Assembly: GCA_020353515.1 (NCBI GenBank)
Contig: CP070695.1
Location: 1,634,200-1,698,199 of the forward strand
Length of the DNA: 64,000 nucleotides
DNA from: Candidatus Heimdallarchaeota archaeon
Lineage (GTDB): Archaea > Asgardarchaeota > Heimdallarchaeia > Hodarchaeales > Hodarchaeaceae
Direction: 5' to 3'
The notes beneath the pieces were generated by a model. The model made no database searches. It was not told the origin of the DNA and saw nothing but the letters and a program-made list of their open reading frames with translations. Positions 56,338 through 64,000 of the stretch are shown here, in pieces (the first letter of the stretch is position 1; each line of letters starts with the position of its first letter). Position numbers and translations under genes: made by a program.

Positions 56338-57336
56338 ATGGGCTTACGTCTGTACTTGGTTAAACGCTTACTTGTTGCTGTTGTTTTATTTGTAACTGTC
56401 TTAATCTTTAACTTCTTCCTCTTCCGTCTTCCCATTTTTGTCCTTGGAATGGATCCAATGTCTTTATATACCACTCCTGACATGGAAGCCGAGACTGTCG
56501 CAAGATTAAGAGAGATTTACGGAATTCCTTCTAGAGACGCTGGTTTTTGGGCGTGGTTTGACCATTTCATACTTTATGTAAAAAACATGCTTACTCTTGA
56601 ATTTGGCCAAAGCTTTGTTTCCTTTAATCCTGTCATTAATGATATCATGTCACGAATGCCAAACACAATCATGCTTATGGGAGTATCTACAGTTTTAATG
56701 ATTGTTGTTGGAGTTATCACTGGTATAATAGCCGCTAGCCGATATGGGAGCAAAATTGATACAGGTCTTATAACGATAGGGCTTTCACTGTATAGTTTTC
56801 CAATATTCTTCATAGGCATGTTATTACTCTTAGTTTTTGGTTTCTATATTCCTCTTTTTCCTATAGGTCATTCAATCAGTTGGCCTTTACCGCCAGATCC
56901 AATCAGCTATGCCATAGATTATGGTTGGCATATGTTTTTACCCACTGTAACGCTCACTCTAGGATTTTTCGGTGGATACATGTTACTCATGCGTAATACT
57001 CTAGTTGAAGTCTTAGTAGAAGATTATATTCTTACTGCAAGAGCGAAGGGGCTTCAAGAACGGACAGTGATATTTAAACACGGCTTACGTAATGCTTTCT
57101 TACCTCTTATTACAGTAATAGCAATAAGTTTTGCATTCATTGTTAGTGGAGCGGTTTTGACAGAAACTGTCTTTGCTTGGTTTGGGATGGGTCGTCTTCT
57201 TTACCAATCTCTCTTAAGCTATGACTGGCCAGTTTCTCAAGCTATCTTCTGGATGATTGCAGTAAGTGTTATTTCTGCAAATATCATTGCTGACCTTTTA
57301 TATGGAGTTTTGGATCCACGTATAAAATACGGTTGA
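56338..57336 (+). CDS. oppB: Oligopeptide-type ABC permease, OppB/DppB-like
   Basis: The product has 332 residues, normal for OppB/DppB. An N-terminal TM (about 10-30) and outside loop are followed by five more TMs in the BPD_transp_1 core. The EAA loop is near 238-268 (TARAKGLQE...HGLRNAFLP), which contacts the ATPase. The frame is open back to 56104, but the ATG at 56338 is the start: AGGTGG lies a few bases upstream and the product then matches family length. It pairs with OppC, encoded on the other strand about 1.3 kb away, and heads a plus-strand group of two small membrane proteins and the binding protein. Confidence 0.92.
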   Translation: MGLRLYLVKRLLVAVVLFVTVLIFNFFLFRLPIFVLGMDPMSLYTTPDMEAETVARLREIYGIPSRDAGFWAWFDHFILYVKNMLTLEFGQSFVSFNPVINDIMSRMPNTIMLMGVSTVLMIVVGVITGIIAASRYGSKIDTGLITIGLSLYSFPIFFIGMLLLLVFGFYIPLFPIGHSISWPLPPDPISYAIDYGWHMFLPTVTLTLGFFGGYMLLMRNTLVEVLVEDYILTARAKGLQERTVIFKHGLRNAFLPLITVIAISFAFIVSGAVLTETVFAWFGMGRLLYQSLLSYDWPVSQAIFWMIAVSVISANIIADLLYGVLDPRIKYG

Positions 57337-57374
57337 AATATTGAAAATTTAATCACTAACCATGTGGGATCTCG

Positions 57375-57797
57375 GTGAGAAGTATTGATTCCGAAAGAAA
57401 GAAACAGATAGCCACAATCATAATTTCATCTATTGGATCAAGTATATTGGCTAGTACAATTTTTCATCTTTTGTATACTCAACTCATCTCAATGACTGTT
57501 TTAATAGCAGGAATTTACTTAATCATTCCAGCAGTTTTTATCGGTATAATTAACGTAGACATCAAAGAATCGATGATCGCGATGGTTCTATCAGCAGTGG
57601 GCACCATTTTCCTGACTGCATTTACTCGTTCAATACCTGCTTTTATGGGAATCTTAGCTCAAGGTGATTTATTCATTTTTCAACAAATCGCCGAAACAGT
57701 CCCTCTACTCTTTCTTATGCTACCTATAATGATGGTTGGCACAATAATTGGAGTCGTTATAAACGAATTCGTCTTAACACAATATGAATCCGCTTAA
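57375..57797 (+). CDS. Four-TM membrane protein, function unknown
   Basis: The product has 140 residues with four predicted TM helices (about 13-33, 37-57, 64-84 and 107-131) and short loops. It starts with GTG 38 bases after the oppB stop and is probably co-transcribed with it. No motif identifies a family. Its place between the permease and the binding protein suggests an accessory of the transporter, but this is only by position. Confidence 0.6.
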   Translation: MRSIDSERKKQIATIIISSIGSSILASTIFHLLYTQLISMTVLIAGIYLIIPAVFIGIINVDIKESMIAMVLSAVGTIFLTAFTRSIPAFMGILAQGDLFIFQQIAETVPLLFLMLPIMMVGTIIGVVINEFVLTQYESA

Positions 57798-57863
57798 AAT
57801 TCAAAAGAGTGTTTCACTATTAAATAAGCAAGTGAAAGAAAATCAGCGCTTGTAAGTTGGGGT

Positions 57864-58175
57864 TTGAAAATTTCAGATATGCAAGTTGATGAAGTTATTT
57901 ACCGCCGCTGGGTAATTATAATACCAATTTTAATGATTATTATTGGAATTATATTATTCCATTATGTAGGATCTGTTAATAAAGCGATTGGTCTGGTAGG
58001 TGGCTTAATAACTTTGATTGGGGTTTTAACTCTTGGAGCTCTTTTTTCTATGATGTTAGGAATTGAACTGGGATCACGAGCGTTAGAAAAACAGGTTCAG
58101 GACAACCCCTCGTTCCGTGAGAGAATTGAAGCCTCTAAGCAATCTAGTGAAGAAGACCGAAATACCGAAAAATAA
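57864..58175 (+). CDS. Small two-TM membrane protein, function unknown
   Basis: The product has 103 residues. An N-terminal cytoplasmic segment (1-16), two TM helices (about 17-37 and 42-66) separated by a short turn, and a charged, Glu/Lys-rich tail of about 35 residues are seen. The longest frame starts at TTG 57864; the ATG at 57879 is an alternative that keeps both TMs. It lies 66 bases after the preceding small membrane protein. No family recognised. Confidence 0.55.
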   Translation: MKISDMQVDEVIYRRWVIIIPILMIIIGIILFHYVGSVNKAIGLVGGLITLIGVLTLGALFSMMLGIELGSRALEKQVQDNPSFRERIEASKQSSEEDRNTEK

Positions 58176-58527
58176 TCAGTATTTGATCATTTTACTCCCC
58201 CTATTTTTGAGAGCTAATCAATCTTGAATTTACACAGGAGTATATTTCTACAAAAGTTTTGGTGTCAATTTTCACCTAGCACTAAATTATTTTTAGGATC
58301 ATAGAGAATTTCTCTTAATCCTGAGGTCAGTTGATTGAAATGATAAAAAAACAACCAATTCATTCCTCTTTGTTTTCTTGACAGAGTACTTCATCAATCG
58401 TAGCTTATAAAAACTACCTTTTATAGAAAGCAATGAATGAGATATGGATTCAGCAATGCGATTAGATTGCTAATTTGCTGAAAATATACTCATTACAGAT
58501 ACAAAATAGAAATAGGAAGATCTTCAA
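58176..58527. other. Leader and promoter region of the binding-protein gene
   Basis: It covers 352 bases without a gene. The last ~120 bases carry a good TATA candidate (58404) and the Shine-Dalgarno site of the binding-protein gene. GGTG and CACC face each other across eight bases at about 58260-58275, a weak inverted repeat. A separate promoter here would allow the binding protein to be made in excess over the permease, as is usual for such transporters. Confidence 0.4.
58404..58413 (+). promoter_or_regulatory. Candidate TATA box for the binding-protein gene
   Basis: CTTATAAAAA resembles the archaeal TATA consensus and is preceded by mixed purines as a possible BRE. A start site about 25 bases downstream would leave a leader of roughly 95 bases. 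An AGGAAGAT Shine-Dalgarno site lies about eight bases before the ATG at 58528. Confidence 0.35.
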
Positions 58528-60462
58528 ATGAAAAAATCAAAACTACTAAGTTTAGTAGGTGCAATTGCTCTTCTGACGATTATCTCTGTCAGTAATGTCG
58601 GAGCAGTGACATCTCAAATCAAAACCACAGATAAATGGGCCACTGACTGGCGTCCTTATGGAACCTATGCAGATGAACTGTTATTTGTGGTTTTCACAGA
58701 AGGCGAGACCGCCCTAAAAATGTTAGCACTACAGAGCGGTGAAATCGTCGTAGACGATGAACGAATTCAATCAGATTACCTCGCTGCTCTTGTTCGAGAT
58801 CCTAATATTGAGGTTACTTTTGCCCCAGGTTTAAGATATCGAGTAATTACCTTAAACTGTGAGAAATTCCCCACTAACATCACAGGATACCGACGAGCGG
58901 TAGCTTTTGCTTATGACAAGTATAGAGCAAACATGGAAGCTATCGGAGGCGTTGGTTTACAATTAGACAGCTACATGCCATGGACTGCTACAGAATGGGA
59001 AGTCGAAAGCCAAATCGGGGGTGAATTCTATGACGCAGATTATGCTGCAGGTAATAGGTCGCTTGAGAAAGCTGGTTTTAGAGACTTAGATGGCGATGGT
59101 TGGCGTGAATACGATAAGAACAATAACAACGTGTGGGATGCAGGTGTGGATATAGACGATAACGATCCTCTCCTTGCTATCGAGATGGGCGCCACCTCAG
59201 GTTATGATCCAGCTATTATCGCTGTTACAATCGCTGTTGAAGGCCTTGCACAGATGGGTATGCGCGCTACAGTCGTTGAAAAGGACTTTGGACTCCTTCT
59301 AGACGAGCTCTTACTCGGGCAAGCCTCCTGTGCTTGCTGGACTGAAGGTATCCCCAATATCAATACGATCAAACAAATGTACGACCGATTCCACAGAAGC
59401 GGAGCAGATTGGGACTATTATCGGTTCACAAACGAAACTATCGAGGAACAACTTGAACTTATGGTGAATTCTACGACCACAGAAGATGTCAAGAAATACG
59501 GCCTCGAAGCCAGTAAACTGCTACTCTTTGAACAACCTCAGATTGTCGTCTATAACGACGCTATTGTTGAGGCCCGTCGTAATGACGTATGGGAAGGCTT
59601 CTTTGAACAAAAAGGTGCTGGATACTGCAATGGAGATAACCCTTGGGTTGGTGTTAAAGTCCGCCTACAAACTGGTGAACTGGGTGGAACACTCCGCTAT
59701 GCATGTTCAGACAATCTCAACACTTTGAATGTCATGATGTTACAAACAGGTTACGAAGCTTTGGTTTACCAATATATCTGGGAAGGCTTATATAATGTCG
59801 AGCCAGAGACATGGGACATCATCCCTGGGTTAGCTTATGACTGGGAAGTTGAAACCACCACTGCAGACGCTGCTACTGGTATCCAAGACGGTGAGAAGTA
59901 CACCTTCTACCTGTACGAAAACGAAACCTGGCATGATGGAGAAGACTTCACCGCTGAAGACGTCAAGTTCACCTACGAGAACGTATGGAATTGGAGCTTG
60001 AACTACAATGTAGAAGCCGATTTTGTCTACAGAATTGATATGCCTGATGGTGCTGATGGACACGTTGTCGAAATGTATGTTAACCAGACAGGGTATTTCA
60101 TGTGGGCTGAAGTTGCAGGCGCTACTATTGTCCCAGAGCATATCTGGAGCTCAGAGGCAGCACAAGAAAATGTTTCAGCATTTGTACCAACATCTGATGA
60201 AATGATCGGTACTGGCCCCTATAAGTGGAATCAACGTGTACCTGGTGAATACATCAGTCTCCTCCGCCATGGTGACTGGCGCTGGGATATTCGTGATGTA
60301 CCTGAACCAGAAGAACCAACCACAGAACCAACAGAACCAACAGAAGCAACAAAGACAAAAACAAAGACTAAAACAGATGAACCTGGGCCTGGATTTGAGC
60401 TTATTCCAGCATTCGCTGTATTTGTAACTGCTGCACTTTTCATCAGAAAGAGAAGAAAGTAA
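58528..60462 (+). CDS. Solute-binding protein (SBP_bac_5 type), apparently circularly permuted
   Basis: The product has 644 residues. After a signal peptide (1-26), residues about 30-380 match the second half of OppA/DppA-type proteins: ETALKMLALQSGEI, RRAVAFAYDKYR, a DLDGDGW Ca-like loop, and the C-terminal EARRNDVWEGF. Only then (about 385-590) come the features that normally start the protein: GGTLRYACSDN...LN, IPGLAYDWEVE, TFYLYENETWHDGEDFTAEDV, IVPEHIW and GTGPYKW. So lobe II precedes lobe I. A TEP/KT-rich linker and PGPGFELIP plus TM and RKRRK form a PGF-type sorting signal. It captures peptides or similar solutes for OppBCDF. Codons ending in C are commoner than in neighbours, hinting at high expression. 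The ORF is unbroken, with its own Shine-Dalgarno site and an oligo-T terminator. Confidence 0.88.
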   Translation: MKKSKLLSLVGAIALLTIISVSNVGAVTSQIKTTDKWATDWRPYGTYADELLFVVFTEGETALKMLALQSGEIVVDDERIQSDYLAALVRDPNIEVTFAPGLRYRVITLNCEKFPTNITGYRRAVAFAYDKYRANMEAIGGVGLQLDSYMPWTATEWEVESQIGGEFYDADYAAGNRSLEKAGFRDLDGDGWREYDKNNNNVWDAGVDIDDNDPLLAIEMGATSGYDPAIIAVTIAVEGLAQMGMRATVVEKDFGLLLDELLLGQASCACWTEGIPNINTIKQMYDRFHRSGADWDYYRFTNETIEEQLELMVNSTTTEDVKKYGLEASKLLLFEQPQIVVYNDAIVEARRNDVWEGFFEQKGAGYCNGDNPWVGVKVRLQTGELGGTLRYACSDNLNTLNVMMLQTGYEALVYQYIWEGLYNVEPETWDIIPGLAYDWEVETTTADAATGIQDGEKYTFYLYENETWHDGEDFTAEDVKFTYENVWNWSLNYNVEADFVYRIDMPDGADGHVVEMYVNQTGYFMWAEVAGATIVPEHIWSSEAAQENVSAFVPTSDEMIGTGPYKWNQRVPGEYISLLRHGDWRWDIRDVPEPEEPTTEPTEPTEATKTKTKTKTDEPGPGFELIPAFAVFVTAALFIRKRRK

Positions 60463-60480
60463 TCACTTTCCTCTAATTCT

Positions 60481-60494
60481 CTCTTTTTTTTTTT
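60481..60494 (+). terminator. Oligo-T terminator after the binding-protein gene
   Basis: A pyrimidine-rich run ending in eleven T lies about 20 bases after the stop codon. This is the usual archaeal intrinsic termination signal. No strong hairpin precedes it. Confidence 0.6.
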
Positions 60495-60565
60495 ATTCAA
60501 CTAGGGGAGTCTGGTCTTGTTTTTGGATTTACATTGGTCTTCAATAGTTGACCACGTAGCGACAT

Positions 60566-60601
60566 CTAAAAATAATCTCTCCCCACTAGTAGATGGGTGG
60601 G
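60566..60601 (-). terminator. Hairpin terminator after the helical-protein gene
   Basis: On the minus strand, CCCAC and GTGGG pair across a ten-base loop just after the stop at 60608, followed by GAGATTATTTTTAG. The T-run is short, so this is a moderate candidate. It faces the binding-protein terminator, as expected between convergent genes. Confidence 0.4.
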
Positions 60602-60607
60602 TGCTCT

Positions 60608-61342
60608 TTATTTGGGCAACTTTAAAGCCTTTAAGAAATCGTTGACCCATTCAGTGAATGTGACCGTTTCTTTTAGAATACGATTAACAGTAATCTCATA
60701 TTCTTCTGCTGCTGTTTCAGTTGGTATGATTAAAAAGGAGTCCTTATTTTCTATGGCTTGTAATCTCACCATAGGCTTGTCTACTTTAGAAGCATCATCT
60801 GCAGTCGCTAATTCGAGTTCTAGAAGAAATAAGAAATCCTTTGCTTTTACATCTTTAAACCCATATTTCTCCATATATTGTTCTGGTGATAAATCAAGAA
60901 TTATACGACTCCATTCTGTTATCCAGTATTCATCCGTGAACCAATATTCTAAAAATTCTTTTTGACGGGCACGAATTTCACTCAAAACAACCATATAGCG
61001 AATCATTCCCTCTCTGACTCTCTTCATCAAATTAAGCCCAGGATAATCATAAAGCTCATTTAGTTTTGCCCTTTCTTCGCTTAAAAGAACCATAATTTTA
61101 ACAATTTCTTCTAATTCGTGTTCTGTATCAATGGGGACATAATTCGAGACTTTTTCTAACCACTTAATTGTGTTGGACACTTCTTGTTCACTTACTTCTT
61201 TTCCCTTTGCTGCTTCTAATGTTCGTTGAACTATACTTTTATTACGAATAAGAAGCTCCTGTTCTTTTGTTGGTTTTTTTCCACGTCTTCCTAGTATTTT
61301 CTCAATATTGACAGTTATAAAGCGATCTTTTTGAAATTCCAC
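60608..61342 (-). CDS. Helical cytosolic protein, function unknown
   Basis: The product has 244 residues with no signal and no TM. It is predicted mostly alpha-helical, with charged helices in the middle (ELEEIVKIMVLLSEERAKL, RYMVVLSEIRARQKEFLEYW) that could form a bundle. Near the N-terminus is a basic RRGKKPTKEQE segment, and the sequence 'LSE.RA' occurs twice, at about residues 93 and 120. This hints at an internal duplication. It stands alone between convergent and divergent neighbours, starting from an ATG. I do not recognise the family. Confidence 0.65.
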   Translation of the reverse strand: MEFQKDRFITVNIEKILGRRGKKPTKEQELLIRNKSIVQRTLEAAKGKEVSEQEVSNTIKWLEKVSNYVPIDTEHELEEIVKIMVLLSEERAKLNELYDYPGLNLMKRVREGMIRYMVVLSEIRARQKEFLEYWFTDEYWITEWSRIILDLSPEQYMEKYGFKDVKAKDFLFLLELELATADDASKVDKPMVRLQAIENKDSFLIIPTETAAEEYEITVNRILKETVTFTEWVNDFLKALKLPK

Positions 61343-61555
61343 TTTTCAATTCACCCTATCTATTAATGTAAGTTTGAAGGTATACCAAATTAAGTAATTT
61401 TATAGTTTTTACTGTTTTACTCATTTGTTACGAATCTGCATAAAATATTTTTTATAGATGCTGGGTTCAATGGAAAATTCTAATAACAGTAACAAAAAGA
61501 TATGACCATCTATTATTGCTTAATAGATTATCTGCATGAGAGTTGAAAGATTAAC
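61343..61555. promoter_or_regulatory. Divergent promoter region
   Basis: It covers 213 bases between divergent starts. On the minus strand CTATAAAAT (about 61396-61405) sits 54-63 bases before the ATG at 61342. On the plus strand TTTTTATAG (about 61449-61457) sits about 100 bases before the ATG at 61556. Both resemble archaeal TATA boxes. Confidence 0.35.
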
Positions 61556-62503
61556 ATGACCCGAGTCATAGCAATAACTGGGGCAGCAGGGTATCTTGGT
61601 CAGCACTTAATTCAGTATTTAAATCGAGTATGCTCTGATATCGAGCTTTTTGTCGCGATAGATATACAAAAAATAGCATACTTCCCTGAAATTCCTCTTA
61701 TCTCCTATAAAATTGATGTTAGAGACAACTTTTTTTCAGTTCTTGAAGACCATGGAGTTACAGATCTGATTCATATGGCATGGATCCTTAATCCAATTCA
61801 TAATGTGAAGAAAGCATACAAGATAGACGTCGAGGGGACAAAAAATGTATTGAAAGAAGGGAGTAAAGCAAATGTCGATTATTTTCTTCACACATCCTCA
61901 ACATTGGCGTATGGTGCTCATCCAGATAATCCCTATCCATTATCAGAGTCGGATCCGCTCAGAGGAAACCAAAAATTCCATTATTCGCACCATAAAGTCT
62001 TAGCAGAACAAGTTGTTGATGAATTTAGGACAAAAAACAACAATAATATGAAAATTGGTAAGATTCGACCCTCTGCTATATTATCCTATGACAGCGAGAA
62101 TTTTGTTGCGAACATCCTTAGAGGAGGATGGCGGACATTCTTTTTAATGCCTTATCCAAATGAAGATACTCCAATTCAGTTTCTTCATTTGAAGGATGCG
62201 CTTGAAGGCTTTAGGTTCATGTTGGATCAAAGGTTAGAGGGAGTATATAATGTATGTCCAAATACAGATGTATTGGTCGGTCAAATTCCAAGAATCTTAA
62301 ACGGACGTGGAGTAAAGGTTCCCTTACGTTTATTAAAGGGACTTCTCTGGATTCAATGGAAACTCCGTCTCTCACAAGCCCCTCCAGCTTATTTAGACTT
62401 TGTGGCTTATCCATTTGTGGCATCAAACCAAAAAGTAAAAAATCTGGGATATTCGCCAAAATATTCAACTGAAGAGGTTCTTCTATCCTTTAAAGGAAAA
62501 TAA
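61556..62503 (+). CDS. NAD(P)-dependent epimerase/dehydratase (extended SDR family)
   Basis: The product has 315 residues. The Rossmann motif is TGAAGYLG (8-15), Asp36 (AID) probably binds the adenosine ribose of NAD, and DLIH follows near 70-73. The catalytic set is Ser114/Ser115 (HTSSTLAYG) and Tyr143...Lys147 (YSHHK). Such enzymes oxidise, epimerise or dehydrate nucleotide sugars or reduce related carbonyl compounds. The C-terminal substrate part (PIQFLHLKDALEGF, GVYNVCP) is typical. The substrate cannot be read from the sequence. It is convergent with the hydrolase gene at 62521 and starts at an ATG with a weak GAGAG upstream. Confidence 0.88.
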   Translation: MTRVIAITGAAGYLGQHLIQYLNRVCSDIELFVAIDIQKIAYFPEIPLISYKIDVRDNFFSVLEDHGVTDLIHMAWILNPIHNVKKAYKIDVEGTKNVLKEGSKANVDYFLHTSSTLAYGAHPDNPYPLSESDPLRGNQKFHYSHHKVLAEQVVDEFRTKNNNNMKIGKIRPSAILSYDSENFVANILRGGWRTFFLMPYPNEDTPIQFLHLKDALEGFRFMLDQRLEGVYNVCPNTDVLVGQIPRILNGRGVKVPLRLLKGLLWIQWKLRLSQAPPAYLDFVAYPFVASNQKVKNLGYSPKYSTEEVLLSFKGK

Positions 62504-62520
62504 ATGCATCGAAAGGAAAT

Positions 62521-63294
62521 TTATTCCAGTCCTTGAAAAAAATGAATTGTACGAGAAAATAACTCTCCCTTGTACAAATCTTCATTCATAATTGGATGTG
62601 AGGCTCCTTCTACATACCATAATTTCTTTGTTGAAGACTTAATGGAATCATAAATTATCTTCGCACTTTTGTATGACACTGCTTCATCAGCTGTGCCTTG
62701 GATAATGAAAGCAGGGCACGTTACCTTGTGTAGTGATTTTTTTACTTGCTTCAATCCTTCTAAAATTACCAACCCTAGTGATGTTGGAATCCAGTCATAT
62801 CCTATCCAACCCTTTGCTTTTAGCTCAACTGGTGCAGGACTAGTATATTTTTCAGGGATAACCTTTTTAATTAATGGATCCTTGTTAATTATCGGTAAAA
62901 AGGATAATAAACGGTTTTTCACACTTATTGCAGCCGCCCAAGTCGTAATTGCAGTAACCTCCTTTTGTTCCGAAGCCAATAGCAAAGTTAAGATTCCTCC
63001 CATGGAATGACCAACAACGAAGATATTAACACAATTTTGGTGGAGTTGTTTGAATCCTTCTCGGGCATCGGTCATCCAGTCAGTAAATGACACGTCAAAA
63101 AGATCTTCTGGCCGTGTCCCGAACCCTTTTAACGCGGGAAGTAGTATAGTAGCTCCCGTTTCGGAATGAAGAAGGTGTGCGAATTCTTTCAGGTCCCATG
63201 TTGTGCCTCCGCCAGCACCGTGTAATAATAAATATCCAGTGTTTGATCCCTCTATAAAAAGAGGTTCAGCTCCGTCCAAATATTGTGCTGACAC
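62521..63294 (-). CDS. Alpha/beta hydrolase, carboxylesterase-like
   Basis: The product has 257 residues. The oxyanion-hole segment is HGAGGG (25-30), the nucleophile elbow GHSMGG places Ser97, the acid is Asp203 (GTADEAV), and the base is His233 (ASHPI). The triad is complete and in the order and spacing of Est30-type carboxylesterases and monoacylglycerol lipases. It probably hydrolyses short acyl esters in the cytosol; there is no signal peptide. The start is GTG, 20 bases after the stop of a second alpha/beta hydrolase, suggesting a two-gene operon. The natural substrate is unknown. Confidence 0.88.
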   Translation of the reverse strand: MSAQYLDGAEPLFIEGSNTGYLLLHGAGGGTTWDLKEFAHLLHSETGATILLPALKGFGTRPEDLFDVSFTDWMTDAREGFKQLHQNCVNIFVVGHSMGGILTLLLASEQKEVTAITTWAAAISVKNRLLSFLPIINKDPLIKKVIPEKYTSPAPVELKAKGWIGYDWIPTSLGLVILEGLKQVKKSLHKVTCPAFIIQGTADEAVSYKSAKIIYDSIKSSTKKLWYVEGASHPIMNEDLYKGELFSRTIHFFQGLE

Positions 63295-63314
63295 GTTTTA
63301 ACCAACTCAGTCAG

Positions 63315-64000
63315 TTATTGTATCTTTTCTAAAATCCAATCTCCAACAGGTTGATGCCTATGAATTGCTGGGTAAATCTTAATCGCGTGTTTTGCTGATT
63401 CTATGAAATCTGGAATTGCTTTGATGACTTTTTTAATTGCAGAAGTGAAAGGATAGACCATATGATCACACGGAAATTCTTTTTGAGAGAAATTTTGAAG
63501 GGTTTTATATTCAAATTCTTCAAAAAGGGCACTATTCCGAGGTACAACCTTATCATAAGTACCAACAGCATTTAACCACAATAAGTTCGGATTTAATGGA
63601 GGCAGAGTGTTTAAGGATTGTAATAAATGACTAGTGTGAGTTAATTGAAAGAAACCAAGTCCTAAATCAGCTGCTAGAGGTTTATGATCCTCTGAAAGGA
63701 ACTTTCTGAGAACATTCACAGTTTCTTCAATTCGTGAAATATCACCAGCCTCCACACCATGATTAGGAACAGTAAGTAAGGCAATTGCTCTAATCATTGA
63801 TTCAATTTGTTTGAGAGGATATGGATGATCTACGTATGGACTCGTAAAATATCGAGAGATGATTCCCCCCATAGAATGAGAAATAATTAACACTGTCTCC
63901 CCTCGTTTTTTGTAGATGAAATCAACAGCTGTTAGGACATCTTCATGAGCTAAGGTTTTAATATTACCAGTAACAGCATTGCTCAAATTTAGAGTCCAAC
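63315..64000 (-). CDS. Alpha/beta hydrolase, 5' end beyond the window
   Basis: The reading frame stays open to the window edge (four more codons before the TTG at 63986, no stop), so the true start lies outside. The visible part begins just before the nucleophile elbow SHSMGG and lacks the oxyanion-hole strand. TVPNHG follows the elbow, as in lipase-like or PGAP1-like members. A later Asp (GTYDKVVP) and His (PCDHMVYP) can complete a Ser-Asp-His triad. The cap region is unlike the neighbouring hydrolase, so they are not recent duplicates. It is probably an esterase or lipase in the cytosol, co-transcribed with the next gene. Confidence 0.8.
   Translation of the reverse strand, partial: WTLNLSNAVTGNIKTLAHEDVLTAVDFIYKKRGETVLIISHSMGGIISRYFTSPYVDHPYPLKQIESMIRAIALLTVPNHGVEAGDISRIEETVNVLRKFLSEDHKPLAADLGLGFFQLTHTSHLLQSLNTLPPLNPNLLWLNAVGTYDKVVPRNSALFEEFEYKTLQNFSQKEFPCDHMVYPFTSAIKKVIKAIPDFIESAKHAIKIYPAIHRHQPVGDWILEKIQ

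Noticed and set aside
1..64000. tRNA, rRNA, insertion sequence or prophage genes
   Set aside because: I saw no T-arm-like tRNA signature, no rRNA-like stretch, and no transposase, integrase or phage structural protein among the frames.

Overview
The window is a gene-dense, AT-rich stretch of prokaryotic chromosome, most likely archaeal. Signs of an archaeon are frequent TTG/GTG starts, clear Shine-Dalgarno sites mainly on genes inside operons, TATA-like boxes, oligo-T terminators, and a surface protein ending in a PGF-type C-terminal sorting signal. The huge FG-GAP/VCBS, PPC, SBBP and TPR proteins are the style of secretome seen in Asgard archaea. That lineage is an inference: no rRNA, tRNA or universal marker gene lies in the window.

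Region 1 (1-5328): a six-TM membrane protein, then a 640-bp gene-free stretch carrying a dispersed ~38-bp repeat, then a 1,280-residue surface protein with a seven-repeat SBBP propeller and six Ig-like domains.

Region 2 (5360-45907, minus strand, about 40.5 kb): two operons encoding seven proteins with about 13,400 residues in total. Operon 1 (transcribed from 45907 to 27035) encodes a Ca-loop array protein (A1), an FG-GAP giant (B1) and a PPC-repeat protein (C), and ends at a hairpin/T-run terminator. Operon 2 (26804 to 5360) encodes a second FG-GAP giant with two C-type lectin domains and a lamin-tail domain (B2), a second Ca-loop array protein (A2), a beta-helix/Ig/TM/TPR protein (D) and a cytosolic solenoid of more than 20 TPRs (E). 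Genes overlap by ATGA or lie 1-12 bases apart. Every member except E has an N-terminal signal or anchor and a C-terminal TM with a basic tail. Together they look like a cell-surface binding or adhesion apparatus with a cytoplasmic TPR arm. I know of no named system with this composition, and it is the main candidate for something undescribed.

Region 3 (46505-50275, plus): a large MacB/FtsX-type permease without a neighbouring ATPase, divergent from operon 1.

Region 4 (50330-60462): an oligopeptide-type ABC transporter split over two divergent operons. The minus strand carries OppC, OppD, OppF and a small helical protein. The plus strand carries OppB, two small membrane proteins and the substrate-binding protein. 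Two parts are abnormal. OppC has three extra tandem two-TM modules at its N-terminus and a carbohydrate-binding-like domain in its first outside loop. The binding protein appears circularly permuted, with lobe II before lobe I.

Region 5 (60608-64000): a helical protein of unknown function, an extended SDR epimerase/dehydratase, and two adjacent alpha/beta hydrolases, the last cut by the window edge.
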